Below are positions 37,202-45,618 of a DNA stretch of 64,000 nt, piece by piece. The translations under genes were made by a program, and so were the position numbers. This DNA is from an uncultured Sphingomonadaceae bacterium (GTDB lineage: Bacteria; Pseudomonadota; Alphaproteobacteria; Sphingomonadales; Sphingomonadaceae). The stretch covers positions 372,001 to 436,000 of the forward strand of contig CANMNF010000003.1 in NCBI GenBank assembly GCA_947499255.1, in the 5' to 3' direction. The notes below the pieces were generated by a model. That model did not search any database. It saw only the letters and a list, made by a program, of their open reading frames with translations, and was not told the origin of the DNA. The first letter of the stretch is position 1. Every line of letters starts with the position of its first letter.

Positions 37202-38554
37202 ATGGTCCAAACCTTTGCAAAATCGACTTTCGGCATGGCGGTGGCCGTGTGCTTGATCGCACCTCCATTATCCGGGCTATTGTCCGCAAAATTGTTTGCG
37301 CAGGAAGTCGTGCAGCGACTGCCCGATCCTGCCGCGCAAGAACTCACCCAAGCCTTGCAGCGATTGTCGCGCAATCCATCCAGCGTTCCTGCTTTGGTGC
37401 GGGCGGGGCGCGCATCTTTGCGGTTGAACGATGTAGATGCAGCGCTTGGCTTTTTCAGCCGGGCCCAAGCGGTCGCGCCCAATAATGGCAGCGTTCTTGC
37501 CGGTCTTGCGCTGATCGCCTTGCGGCGCGGCGATGCGGTGACTGCGCTGGAATTTTTTGCCGATGCGGATGCTGCGGGGCATTCGCTATCGCCATATGCA
37601 GCAGAGCGCGGTCTGGCATTTGATCTGGTGGGGCGCAATTCAGATGCGCAGCGATTGTATCGACAATCGCTGGAGCGCAATGCCAATGCAGCGGTCACAC
37701 GGCGTTTGGCATTGAGCTATGCGATATCGGGCGATGCGACGCGTTCGGAACGCACATTGCTCCCCCTGTTGCAGCGCGGTGACAATACGGCATACCGCAC
37801 ACGGGCATTTGCCTTGGCGATATTAGGACGGGGCGAGGAAGCGTCCTCTATTGCAGAAACGATGCTGCCTGCACGCCTCTCCAGCAGGTTGGAGCCGTAT
37901 TTGCGCTACATGCCGCGCTTAACGCGCGCGCAACAGGCGGCGGCCGCCAATTTGGGCCGTTTCCCCGCAGCAGCGCAGATCGGCCAAGATACGCCGCAAA
38001 TCGCGCAGGCCGCCGCCGGAGATCAGCGGCTCGTCCCGCAAGGTGAACCGCTGGGAAGCGCACCCACTATTGCGCAGGCCAAACCGCTATCCTTGCTGCC
38101 CGAACCTATCACTTTGCCGCCTGAGCCGGAAGAAACGGTCAGCCTGGCAGAGGCGTTTTCAGACTTCACTTTGCCGGGCGACAGCAATGCCGCGATCGCG
38201 CCGCGTACAGGCGCGGTGGATATCACTGCAATAGAACCCGCGAGCGAATCCGCCGCGCCGCTGGCCCAGCCGCCCACTCCTGAACATCCCAGCCGCCATT
38301 GGGTTCAGGTCGCAACCGGGCAAAACGCCGCCGCATTCCGATTCGATTGGCGCAGGCTTGTGCGGCTTTCTGATGGTTTATTGGATGGCCGCGATGCCTA
38401 TCACGCCAATTGGGGACAGACCAACCGGCTTGTAACAGGCCCATTTGCAACCACACGTGAGGCGCAGCAATTTGTGACACAGTTGGGGCAAGCTGACATC
38501 GGCGCGTTCCGCTGGACCAGCGAATCTGGTCAGGAAGTTGCAAAGATTCAGTAG
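37202..38554 (+). CDS. TPR and SPOR domain protein next to ftsZ
   Basis: A 450-aa exported protein. The N-terminal hydrophobic stretch (MAVAVCLIAPPLSGLLSAKL) fits a signal peptide or anchor. Then come TPR-like helices at about 50-220 (for instance ALVRAGRASLRLNDVDAALG and AVAPNNGSVLAGLALIALRR). A Pro/Ala/Glu-rich spacer follows, and finally a SPOR-like domain from about 375 (HWVQVATGQNAAAFRFDW, RLVTGPFATTREAQQFVTQL). SPOR domains bind denuded septal glycan, so together with the position 60 bases after ftsZ a division or septal-wall role is a reasonable inference. No specific name is assigned. Confidence 0.85.
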   Translation: MVQTFAKSTFGMAVAVCLIAPPLSGLLSAKLFAQEVVQRLPDPAAQELTQALQRLSRNPSSVPALVRAGRASLRLNDVDAALGFFSRAQAVAPNNGSVLAGLALIALRRGDAVTALEFFADADAAGHSLSPYAAERGLAFDLVGRNSDAQRLYRQSLERNANAAVTRRLALSYAISGDATRSERTLLPLLQRGDNTAYRTRAFALAILGRGEEASSIAETMLPARLSSRLEPYLRYMPRLTRAQQAAAANLGRFPAAAQIGQDTPQIAQAAAGDQRLVPQGEPLGSAPTIAQAKPLSLLPEPITLPPEPEETVSLAEAFSDFTLPGDSNAAIAPRTGAVDITAIEPASESAAPLAQPPTPEHPSRHWVQVATGQNAAAFRFDWRRLVRLSDGLLDGRDAYHANWGQTNRLVTGPFATTREAQQFVTQLGQADIGAFRWTSESGQEVAKIQ

Positions 38555-38710
38555 CTTGTAATAAAAGCTTAAGGACCAGTCTCGAAGCTTTCCCACAATC
38601 TACCAACAACCCAGATGAGTTTTGCCCCAGTGTTTCGCGCGTGCCGATTGCGCCGATCACGATTGCCACGCCATTAAGTATCTTATGATACACAAGCAAA
38701 GCTCAAGCTT

Positions 38711-39217
38711 ATGAACGAAGTCACACAGCGCATTGCCGAAGCTGAAGATGCAGCCGCGATTGATATGCTGGGCGCGCTGTTCGATGCGCATGGCTGGACC
38801 CATGAATTCCTTGGCGACGATGAGATTCACGCAGAGGTACCGGGCAGCTGGACCACCTATTCCCTGCGCGGCATATGGCGAGCAGAAGATGGCGTCCTAC
38901 AATTGTTATGCCTACCCGAAGTGCGCGTGGCGAAGGAGAAGCTGCCGGCTGCTTATGAGCTTTTGACGCTCATTAATGAACAAATGTGGCTGGGGCATTT
39001 CGATATATGGTCGCAAGGTGAAGTGTTGCTTTACCGACATGGTTTAATGCTCGGAGGCGATGGCACGCTTGGCATCGATATGGCGCAGCTTGCAGTGGAA
39101 TCAGCGCTTTCGGAATGTGATCGCTTTTATCCAGCGTTTCAATTCGTGCTCTGGGGCGATCGCGAACCGCAAGCCGCGCTTGATGCAGCAATGGTGGAAG
39201 CAGTCGGCGAGGCATAA
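38711..39217 (+). CDS. YbjN domain-containing protein
   Basis: A 168-aa protein of the YbjN/DUF1790 family, cytoplasmic and of unclear function; E. coli YbjN influences motility and stress responses, and related chaperone-like folds are known. The run LGALFDAHGWTHEFLGDDEI, then GIWRAEDGVLQLLCLPEVRV and the LGHFDIWSQGEVLLYRHGL block are typical. The 156-base gap before it has a GTATC-TTAT-GATAC inverted repeat (38678-38691) 19 bases upstream of the start. It is followed by proC after 39 bases on the same strand. Confidence 0.88.
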   Translation: MNEVTQRIAEAEDAAAIDMLGALFDAHGWTHEFLGDDEIHAEVPGSWTTYSLRGIWRAEDGVLQLLCLPEVRVAKEKLPAAYELLTLINEQMWLGHFDIWSQGEVLLYRHGLMLGGDGTLGIDMAQLAVESALSECDRFYPAFQFVLWGDREPQAALDAAMVEAVGEA

Positions 39218-39256
39218 TCGCTTCGCATGATGGATAAGCCGCGCTAAGGGGCGCTC

Positions 39257-40060
39257 ATGATCATTTCAAAGATACTTCTTGTCGGTTGCGGCAATATGGC
39301 TGGCGCCATGCTTGAGGGCTGGCTTGCCGGTGGTATGGCAGGTGACAGCTTCACTATCGTTGATCCGATGCGCGAAAATGCGCCGGGCGGATTGCCGGTT
39401 TTGCGTGAACTTCCAAAGTCTGGCGAATTTGATGGCGTTCTGCTTGGTGTGAAGCCGCAAATGCTTGACGATGTTGGCCCGCAGGTGGAGCCTTTGGTAG
39501 GTGAGGGCACGGTGATGCTCTCCCTCCTTGCCGGAGTTGAGGTAGATAGCCTGCGCCGTCATTTCCCGCGCGCGGCCGGCCATATCCGGGTTATGCCCAA
39601 TTTGTCCGTCGCCTTGGGTAAAGCGCCCATCGCGCTGGCCGGTCCTGCTGATTTGGATGCTGCACTCGCCACGCATATTGATGTGCTGATGGTGCCGCTT
39701 GGCACAGCGCAATGGATTGGTGAGGAGCGCATGGATCTCGTCACGGCGCTGGTCGGTTCAGGTCCGGCGTTTGTGTACCGGTTTATCGATGCGCTCAAAG
39801 TGGCTGCGGTTCGGCTTGGGCTGGATGAGGCGCAAGCAGGCGAATTGGCGTTGGCGATGGTGGGCGGCGCAGCGACGCTGGCTGCGCAATCTGAGCACGA
39901 TCCGCGCAAGCTTGCAGACATGGTGGCCAGCAAAGGCGGTGTAACGCGAGAGGGTCTCAATGTGCTCGATGCCGATGAAGCTTTGGTCACCCTTCTTACA
40001 CAAACCTTGCGTTCCGCGCGGGATCGCAGCGCTGAAATGGCCAAAAAAGCCCGCAATTAA
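39257..40060 (+). CDS. proC: Pyrroline-5-carboxylate reductase
   Basis: A 267-aa enzyme that makes proline from pyrroline-5-carboxylate with NAD(P)H. The N-terminal ILLVGCGNMAGAML binds the nucleotide, VMPNLSVALGKAP is the typical mid-domain motif, and the C-terminal signature region SKGGVTREGLNVLD is complete. AAGGGGCG precedes the ATG. proB lies 3.2 kb downstream, separated by unrelated genes; proA is not in the window. No terminator is visible directly after it. Confidence 0.96.
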   Translation: MIISKILLVGCGNMAGAMLEGWLAGGMAGDSFTIVDPMRENAPGGLPVLRELPKSGEFDGVLLGVKPQMLDDVGPQVEPLVGEGTVMLSLLAGVEVDSLRRHFPRAAGHIRVMPNLSVALGKAPIALAGPADLDAALATHIDVLMVPLGTAQWIGEERMDLVTALVGSGPAFVYRFIDALKVAAVRLGLDEAQAGELALAMVGGAATLAAQSEHDPRKLADMVASKGGVTREGLNVLDADEALVTLLTQTLRSARDRSAEMAKKARN

Positions 40061-40186
40061 GCCATTTTTGCGATGAATCGATATTAACCCGTTTTCGTCC
40101 GGTTTCACTTGAAAATCATGTGCAAAATGACGATATTGGTCCTGATCCGGCCCGAATAGGGTGGCCGGGCAAAGGAGATTATTTCA

Positions 40187-40960
40187 ATGGCAAATTGGAA
40201 CGACAACCAATCAACCCGGTCGGGGTTCGGGGTGTCGCCGAGCCAGACGGGTGACCTTGCTGGCCGCGAGACGTTCGACGCTGGCCTGCGCAAGCACATG
40301 CTCTCGATTTACAATTACATGGCCTCAGGCATCTTGCTGACAGGTATCGTGGCGATGCTAACCGCGAGCAGCGGCCTGGCATACACTTTCGCTTCTGGCC
40401 CGATGATGTGGCTAGTGGCGCTGTCGCCGTTGGCAATTGTGTTCGCGATGAGCTTTGGCCGGAACAAGTTTTCAACCGGCACTTTGCAATTGCTGTTTTG
40501 GGGCTTTGCGGTCCTGATGGGGCTGTCGCTCTCGACGATTTTCCTCGTCTATACCGGCGCATCCATCGCTTTGACCTTCTTTGCAACAGCAGCGGCTTTT
40601 GCTGGACTTAGCCTGTTTGGCTACACCACGAAGAAAGACATTTCGGGCTGGGGAAGCTTCCTCATCATGGGCGTGGTCGGCTTGATCGTTGCCTCGGTGA
40701 TTAACATCTTTGTAGGCTCATCTGTCATGCAAATGGCGATCAGCTTCATCGGTGTTCTGATCTTCGCTGGTCTGACGGCATACGATACGCAGCGTTTGAA
40801 GAACGAATATCTCTCGGTGCAGCATCTTAAGATGAGCAATCCGGGCGTTGCCGCAGCATATCCTGCTGGCAAGATGGTGATCATGGGCGCGCTCTCGCTC
40901 TATCTGGACTTCATCAACATGTTCATGTTCATGCTCCAGTTCCTGGGCAGCCGCGAATAA
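40187..40960 (+). CDS. Bax inhibitor-1/YccA family membrane protein
   Basis: A 257-aa protein with about seven transmembrane helices matching the BI-1/TMBIM family (YccA, YbhL). Bacterial members are calcium-leak-like channels or interact with FtsH. The FASGPMMWLVALSPLAIVF, STIFLVYTGASIALTFF and QRLKNEYLSVQH stretches fit, and the last, LYLDFINMFMFMLQFLG, is a family hallmark. It has an AAAGGAG ribosome site, its own upstream gap of 126 bases and a strong terminator downstream, so it is likely monocistronic. Confidence 0.95.
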   Translation: MANWNDNQSTRSGFGVSPSQTGDLAGRETFDAGLRKHMLSIYNYMASGILLTGIVAMLTASSGLAYTFASGPMMWLVALSPLAIVFAMSFGRNKFSTGTLQLLFWGFAVLMGLSLSTIFLVYTGASIALTFFATAAAFAGLSLFGYTTKKDISGWGSFLIMGVVGLIVASVINIFVGSSVMQMAISFIGVLIFAGLTAYDTQRLKNEYLSVQHLKMSNPGVAAAYPAGKMVIMGALSLYLDFINMFMFMLQFLGSRE

Positions 40961-40989
40961 TCGCGTACAGCAGAATTTGAACTTTCGGG

Positions 40990-41027
40990 AATGCCCGGCG
41001 TGTATAGTTACTCGCCGGGCATTTTCT
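40990..41027 (+). terminator. Rho-independent terminator after the BI-1 gene
   Basis: AATGCCCGGCG (40990-41000) pairs perfectly with CGCCGGGCATT (41013-41023) across a 12-base loop and is followed by TTTTCTTT. An 11-bp stem with a T tract, 30 bases after the stop, is a strong terminator. Confidence 0.93.
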
Positions 41028-41108
41028 TTGCCTGCCAAATTGGCTAGCAATCTCAGCTTAATACGCGCGCAGGCAAACTGGCGTGATTGCTCAAAAGGTG
41101 AAAATTCG

Positions 41109-42023
41109 ATGTCGCACGCACCGCTAACGATCCGTGTAATTGCCGCTGCTACTGGTGTGGCGCTTTTGGCTGCATGTGCAACGCCGCCACCGCCGCCGCC
41201 ACCGCCACCGCCGCCGCCACCTCCACCGCCAGTGGTCGAAGCTGTACCGTATCGCCCTTTGCCGCCGCCACTTGCGCCGTATCGCATGGCGATCCCGCGC
41301 AAAGGTGTCGATGGTCAGCGCATCACGATCAATTCTGACCTCGACACCAATGAAGCGATCTGGCATTTTCGTTCTGGTTGGAATGTTGCGGCCCTGAATT
41401 GCGCGCGCGACGGGGAAGAGCCTATCACCACCGCCTATGGCACAATGCTGCGCGCGCAGAGCCGCACCTTGTCTAAAGCCAATGACAGGCTTGAAAGCGA
41501 ATTCCGCGATCTGGCCGCCAATCAGCGGCGCGAAGCAGGTGAGCGGCGCAACCGGACACAGGAACGCCGCGCCGCGATCCGATTGCGTGAGGCACATTCG
41601 ACAGCCGTCTACAACTATTTCAGCTCACCACCTGCGCGTCGTGCATTCTGCCGTTCTGCGTTGCAAATCGCCAATAGCTATCTGGCCGCGCCACCTGAAG
41701 ATTTCGCGCAATTCGCAGTAGCAGGTCTTGCCCAATACGAAGCGGCGTTTGAAAGCTTCTTTACTGCCTACGAAACGTATGAGCGCACTTCGGCTTCATG
41801 GGATGCTGAATATGGCGCGCAATATGGCCAGTCTCAGCCCGGTTGGGTGGCGCTTTATGGCGATCCTGTGTTGGCCGTCGATGACGCTGTGCCCGAAGCG
41901 GTTGATGAAGTGGTTGATCCCGTGACAGGCGCTGCTGTACCCGTCATCCCGGTGGATGAAGATGTATCAAGCACGCCTGTAGTGCAGCCTGTACCAACAG
42001 TTAGCGACACCGCCACGCAGTAA
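41109..42023 (+). CDS. Poly-proline lipoprotein, unassigned
   Basis: A 304-aa protein with a lipoprotein signal (VIAAATGVALLAAC, acylated Cys23). Two residues later come 16 consecutive prolines, which would form a stiff polyproline II rod lifting the body from the membrane. The central part is helical and charged (SRTLSKANDRLESEFRDLAA, RREAGERRNRTQERRAAIR), and the C-terminus is Val/Pro/Asp-rich. I do not recognise a family. A start at 40977 is open but the ATG at 41109 sets the signal correctly and follows AAAGGTG. It is preceded by a terminator, so it has its own promoter. Confidence 0.8.
   Translation: MSHAPLTIRVIAAATGVALLAACATPPPPPPPPPPPPPPPPVVEAVPYRPLPPPLAPYRMAIPRKGVDGQRITINSDLDTNEAIWHFRSGWNVAALNCARDGEEPITTAYGTMLRAQSRTLSKANDRLESEFRDLAANQRREAGERRNRTQERRAAIRLREAHSTAVYNYFSSPPARRAFCRSALQIANSYLAAPPEDFAQFAVAGLAQYEAAFESFFTAYETYERTSASWDAEYGAQYGQSQPGWVALYGDPVLAVDDAVPEAVDEVVDPVTGAAVPVIPVDEDVSSTPVVQPVPTVSDTATQ
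41184..41231 (+). repeat. CCN triplet repeat encoding 16 prolines
   Basis: Sixteen consecutive CCG, CCA and CCT codons follow the lipidation site of the preceding feature. The mixed codons make slippage less likely than in a pure repeat. Length variation in multiples of three would alter the rod length without a frameshift. Confidence 0.9.
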
Positions 42024-42141
42024 GCACGTGTTACTATCCCTCTTCCAAGCGGGCAGGGTTCGGGCTAAGGCGCGGGCTTTCCTACGCTGATATGTCTCAC
42101 TTGCAGGTGCATCTGGTGAAAAGGTTCTCTAAGGCTGCGCT

Positions 42142-43215
42142 ATGCATTTTCTCGATCAGGCCAAAATTTATGTGAAATCCGGCGGGGGCGGACCCGGTGC
42201 GGTTTCCTTTCGGCGTGAGAAATATATCGAATATGGCGGCCCTGATGGCGGCAATGGGGGACGCGGTGGCGATATCATTTTGCGCGCGGTGCCCGGCCTC
42301 AATACGCTTATTGATTTCCGTTATGCCCAACATTTTAAAGCAGACCGCGGCGGGCACGGCATGGGTAAAGACCGCACCGGTGCCTCGGCCAAGGATCTGG
42401 TGATTGATGTACCTTTGGGCACCCAGGTGCTCGACGAAGATCGTGAAACGGTGCTGATTGATTTCACCGAGGAAGGCCAGCGCGTCGTCCTGCTCGAAGG
42501 GGGCATGGGCGGTCGCGGCAATGCATCTTATAAAAGCTCCACCAATCGCGCCCCGCGCCAACATCAACCCGGCGTCGCTGGGGAAGAAATGTGGGTGTGG
42601 TTACGCCTCAAATTGCTGGCCGATGTGGGGCTGTTGGGGCTTCCCAATGCTGGCAAATCGACCTTCATCAACGCTGTATCCAATGCACGCGCGAAGGTGG
42701 GCGATTATGCGTTTACGACGCTGGTGCCCAAACTTGGCGTGGTGCGCCATAAAGCGCGTGAATTCGTGCTGGCCGATATTCCCGGCCTGATCGAAGGGGC
42801 CGCAGATGGTGCCGGGATCGGTGACCGTTTCCTTGGTCATATCGAACGGTGCCGTGTGTTGATCCACCTGATTGACATCAATGGCGCCGATCCTGCGCAA
42901 GCCATGCAGGTGGTGGAGCGGGAATTGGAAGCGTATGGCGCAGGCCTTGAAGATAAGCCGCGTCTTGTCGCGCTCAATAAGGTCGATCTGGCCGATGCCG
43001 AGCTTGCGGCTGCTTTTTCTGAAGAGCTGCGCCAGGTTGGGGCAGACAAAGTCTTCCCCATATCAGGCGCAACGGGCGCTGGCATTGATGAGCTGCTTGA
43101 CGAAGTGCTGGGCTATCTCCCCGAACAGACCGCGACGGAAACACCGGGCAAAGCGGTGCTGCGCGAAGACGATGAAGAGCCGCTGGATGAGAAACCGTGG
43201 TCACCGCTCGATTGA
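42142..43215 (+). CDS. obgE: GTPase Obg/CgtA
   Basis: A 357-aa essential GTPase acting in 50S ribosome maturation and the stress response. The Obg glycine-rich domain begins MHFLDQAKIYVKSGGGGPGA and includes GGNGGRGGDI. The G domain has GLPNAGKSTF (P-loop 166-173), DIPGLIEGA as the switch II region, and NKVDLAD. The C-terminus is a short acidic tail. rpmA/rplU, commonly next to obg, are absent; proB follows instead after 18 bases. Confidence 0.97.
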   Translation: MHFLDQAKIYVKSGGGGPGAVSFRREKYIEYGGPDGGNGGRGGDIILRAVPGLNTLIDFRYAQHFKADRGGHGMGKDRTGASAKDLVIDVPLGTQVLDEDRETVLIDFTEEGQRVVLLEGGMGGRGNASYKSSTNRAPRQHQPGVAGEEMWVWLRLKLLADVGLLGLPNAGKSTFINAVSNARAKVGDYAFTTLVPKLGVVRHKAREFVLADIPGLIEGAADGAGIGDRFLGHIERCRVLIHLIDINGADPAQAMQVVERELEAYGAGLEDKPRLVALNKVDLADAELAAAFSEELRQVGADKVFPISGATGAGIDELLDEVLGYLPEQTATETPGKAVLREDDEEPLDEKPWSPLD

Positions 43216-43233
43216 GGCGCTATTGCGGCGAGC

Positions 43234-44367
43234 ATGACCATAGCTGCGCTCGCTGATCTAACAGATACTGCCAAGGCACCTGTGCTGGTGCTCAAGGTTG
43301 GCTCTGCTTTGCTGGTCGGCCGCGATGGCGCGCCGCGCCGTGCATGGCTCACCGCTTTGGTGGGTGAAATTGCCGAAGCGCGTGCGCGCGGGCAGCAGGT
43401 GATCGTGGTGAGTTCAGGGGCAATTGCCTTGGGTGCAGCCAAGCTGGGGCTGGAGCGCGGCGGGCGTGCGAACCTGTCCGATGCACAGGCGGCGGCGGCG
43501 ATTGGGCAGATTGCGCTGGGCGGCTTGTGGGCGCAATTGCTGGAAAGCGCTGGGCTGACAGCGGCGCAATTGCTGTTGACGCTGGAGGATCTTGAGGATC
43601 GGCGGCGCTATCTCAATGCAGCTGCCACGCTCTCCACTTTGCTGAAAGCGGGCGTTGTCCCGGTAATCAATGAAAACGATTCTGTTGCGACCGAAGAAAT
43701 CCGCTTTGGCGATAATGACCGGCTGGCCGCACGTGTAGCGCAGGCCGCGCGGGCTGATCTGGTGGCGCTGTTGTCAGACGTCGATGGTCTGTTTGATCGT
43801 GATCCCACGGACCCTGAGGCAAAGCGGATCAATGTGGTCGATGGCGTGACGCAGGCTGTCCACGCGATGGCGAGCGCTAGCTCCAAATCGGGCATGGGAT
43901 CGGGCGGCATGACGTCCAAACTCTTGGCCGCCGAAATTGCAGAGCGGGCAGGCATCGCTTTGGCGATTATCAATGGCACACACGAGCGGCCTATTGCGCG
44001 CGCGGTGGATGCTGGATGCGGCACGTTGTTCCTTGCGCGGCGCGAAGATAGCGCGCGCAAAGCATGGCTTGGCGGGCGTCAAAGAATGGCAGGTGCTCTG
44101 GTGGTGGATGCCGGATGCGCGCAGGCTTTGCACGATGGTTCAAGCTTGCTGGCAACGGGCATTCTGGCGGTGGATGGCGCTTTTGGCAGAGGTGATCCGG
44201 TGGGCATTCGTGATGAGCAGGGAAAGCCTATTGCACAAGGGCTTGCTGAATATACTTCACACGAAATCGAACAGATTAAAGGGCTGCGCAGCGATGCGCT
44301 GGAAGCGATCCTTGGTTATGCACCGCGCGCCGCTGTGATCCATCGTGATCATATGGTGGTCTTATGA
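43234..44367 (+). CDS. proB: Glutamate 5-kinase
   Basis: A 377-aa enzyme catalysing the first step of proline synthesis. The amino-acid kinase domain has LKVGSALLVGRDG, VVSSGAIALGAAKLG, NENDSVATEEIRFGDND and the GMGSGGMTSKLLAAE loop. A C-terminal PUA domain (about 280-377, AGALVVDAGCAQALHDG) follows, as in E. coli ProB. Proline feedback inhibition is expected from the family. The obgE-proB arrangement is frequent in alphaproteobacteria. It overlaps the epimerase gene by ATGA. Confidence 0.97.
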   Translation: MTIAALADLTDTAKAPVLVLKVGSALLVGRDGAPRRAWLTALVGEIAEARARGQQVIVVSSGAIALGAAKLGLERGGRANLSDAQAAAAIGQIALGGLWAQLLESAGLTAAQLLLTLEDLEDRRRYLNAAATLSTLLKAGVVPVINENDSVATEEIRFGDNDRLAARVAQAARADLVALLSDVDGLFDRDPTDPEAKRINVVDGVTQAVHAMASASSKSGMGSGGMTSKLLAAEIAERAGIALAIINGTHERPIARAVDAGCGTLFLARREDSARKAWLGGRQRMAGALVVDAGCAQALHDGSSLLATGILAVDGAFGRGDPVGIRDEQGKPIAQGLAEYTSHEIEQIKGLRSDALEAILGYAPRAAVIHRDHMVVL

Positions 44368-45272
44368 TCCTTGCCGTCACCGGCGCGACCGGTTTTGTCG
44401 GGCAAGCCGTTGTGGATGAAGCGGCACGGCGCGGGTTGGCCGTGCGCGCTTTGACGCGGCGCGATCAAAACCCGCGCGATGGCGTGACATGGGTTCGCGG
44501 CGATCTTGCCGATTATGCAGCTTTGGCTGAGTTGGCGGATGGAGCGGACGGGGTGCTGCATATCGCAGGCGTGGTGAACGCAGCGGACAAAGCGGGGTTT
44601 GACGCAGGCAATGTTGCCGGGACAAAGGCTGTGCTCGATGCAGCGATGGCGGCTTCTGTTGCGCGTTTCGTGTGCGTCTCATCGCTCGCCGCGCGTGAGC
44701 CTTCGCTTTCGCTTTATGGGCAATCCAAGCGCGATGCTGAGGAATTGGTCAAAGCCAGCGCACTTGATTGGACAGTGATCCGCCCGCCCGCGATTTATGG
44801 CCCGCGCGATACTGAGATGCTGGAACTGTTCAAAGCCGCGCGGTGGCATGTCATGCCGATGCCGCCAAAAGGGCGCGCCTCGATTATCCATGTCGCTGAT
44901 TTGGCGCGCCTGCTGCTCGATTGCGTGCCGGGCAGCGCGGATGTTTCGCGCAAAGTGTTTGAGCCTGATGATGGGCAGCCCGCTGGTATGGCCCATGCTG
45001 AGTTGGCCGCCGCGATTGGTGATGCGGTGGAGCGCAAGGTTTGGGCACCGTCATTGCCCAAGGGGTTTTTGATGGCAGCGGCGCGCGTTGACCGGATGAT
45101 TCGCGGCGAAAGAGCCAAGCTCACGCCCGATCGTGCAAGCTATATGAGCCATCCAGATTGGATTAGCGCGCCGGACAAGGCTGTTCCAGCAAGCCTCTGG
45201 CAGCCGCAGATCCCTATAAATGACGGCCTTGCCGCTACAGCGAAGTGGTATCGCCAAAAAGGCTGGCTCTAG
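44364..45272 (+). CDS. NAD(P)-dependent epimerase/dehydratase (extended SDR)
   Basis: A 302-aa extended short-chain dehydrogenase with N-terminal TGATGFVGQAV, the Arg pair for NADP (LTRRDQ), LHIAGVVNA, VCVSSLAA, and YGQSKRDAEELV for the YxxxK pair. RPPAIYGPRD is typical of atypical SDRs (complex I NDUFA9-like subgroup). Its substrate is unknown, but such proteins are often sugar-nucleotide or quinone-associated. It is coupled to proB by ATGA and is the last plus-strand gene before the sulfur block. Confidence 0.9.
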   Translation: MILAVTGATGFVGQAVVDEAARRGLAVRALTRRDQNPRDGVTWVRGDLADYAALAELADGADGVLHIAGVVNAADKAGFDAGNVAGTKAVLDAAMAASVARFVCVSSLAAREPSLSLYGQSKRDAEELVKASALDWTVIRPPAIYGPRDTEMLELFKAARWHVMPMPPKGRASIIHVADLARLLLDCVPGSADVSRKVFEPDDGQPAGMAHAELAAAIGDAVERKVWAPSLPKGFLMAAARVDRMIRGERAKLTPDRASYMSHPDWISAPDKAVPASLWQPQIPINDGLAATAKWYRQKGWL

Positions 45273-45275
45273 ACC

Positions 45276-45306
45276 AAAAAAAGGCCCGGTTGTTGCCAAC
45301 CGGGCC
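45276..45306 (-). terminator. Terminator of the cys operon, possibly bidirectional
   Basis: On the minus strand GGCCCGGTTG-GCAA-CAACCGGGCC (45283-45306) is a perfect 10-bp stem with a tetraloop, followed by seven U (A run 45276-45282). It therefore ends minus-strand transcription, though 313 bases beyond cysH. On the plus strand the same stem lies nine bases after the epimerase stop but lacks a T tract. Confidence 0.88.
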
Positions 45307-45307
45307 A

Positions 45308-45618
45308 ATAAAGTTTGGGAGAGGATGCCTGAAAGGCCCGTCCCTTATGGCCATGTTGCGCTGCACCATCAAACGACAAAACTGCACCAGGTGTTGCATT
45401 CCTTGCAACTGTAATGGCATTTCCACAGCCGGATATTCATGACAAGTACACTCAGTACCGCCAACCAAACTCACTCAGCATGGCGAAACTGTGCAAGGTG
45501 TTGTCGAACGTTAGTGATACAGCTCTTGCCTTGTGCAAGAACGCGGTTTTCGCGCACACACGCCGGCCAATATCGACATCAAATCGCTGGACGACACCCT
45601 CAGCGTGCACAGTTGCGT
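45308..45618. other. 311-bp region without a supportable gene
   Basis: Between the terminator and cysH no reading frame looks like a protein. It holds a 17-base inverted repeat, GTTGCA-TTCCT-TGCAAC (45393-45409), and further TGCAAG words near 45494 and 45535. A short plus-strand reading frame of 28 codons starts at 45325 right after GGGAGAGG, too close to serve as a normal ribosome site. The sequence GTTTGGGAGAGGATG at its left end resembles 5' leaders often seen before sphingomonad receptor genes; this may be a remnant, but I cannot show it. Confidence 0.4.

Noticed and set aside
45325-45411. A 28-codon open frame after GGGAGAGG
   Set aside because: The ribosome-site-like sequence is too close to the ATG, and the peptide has no support.
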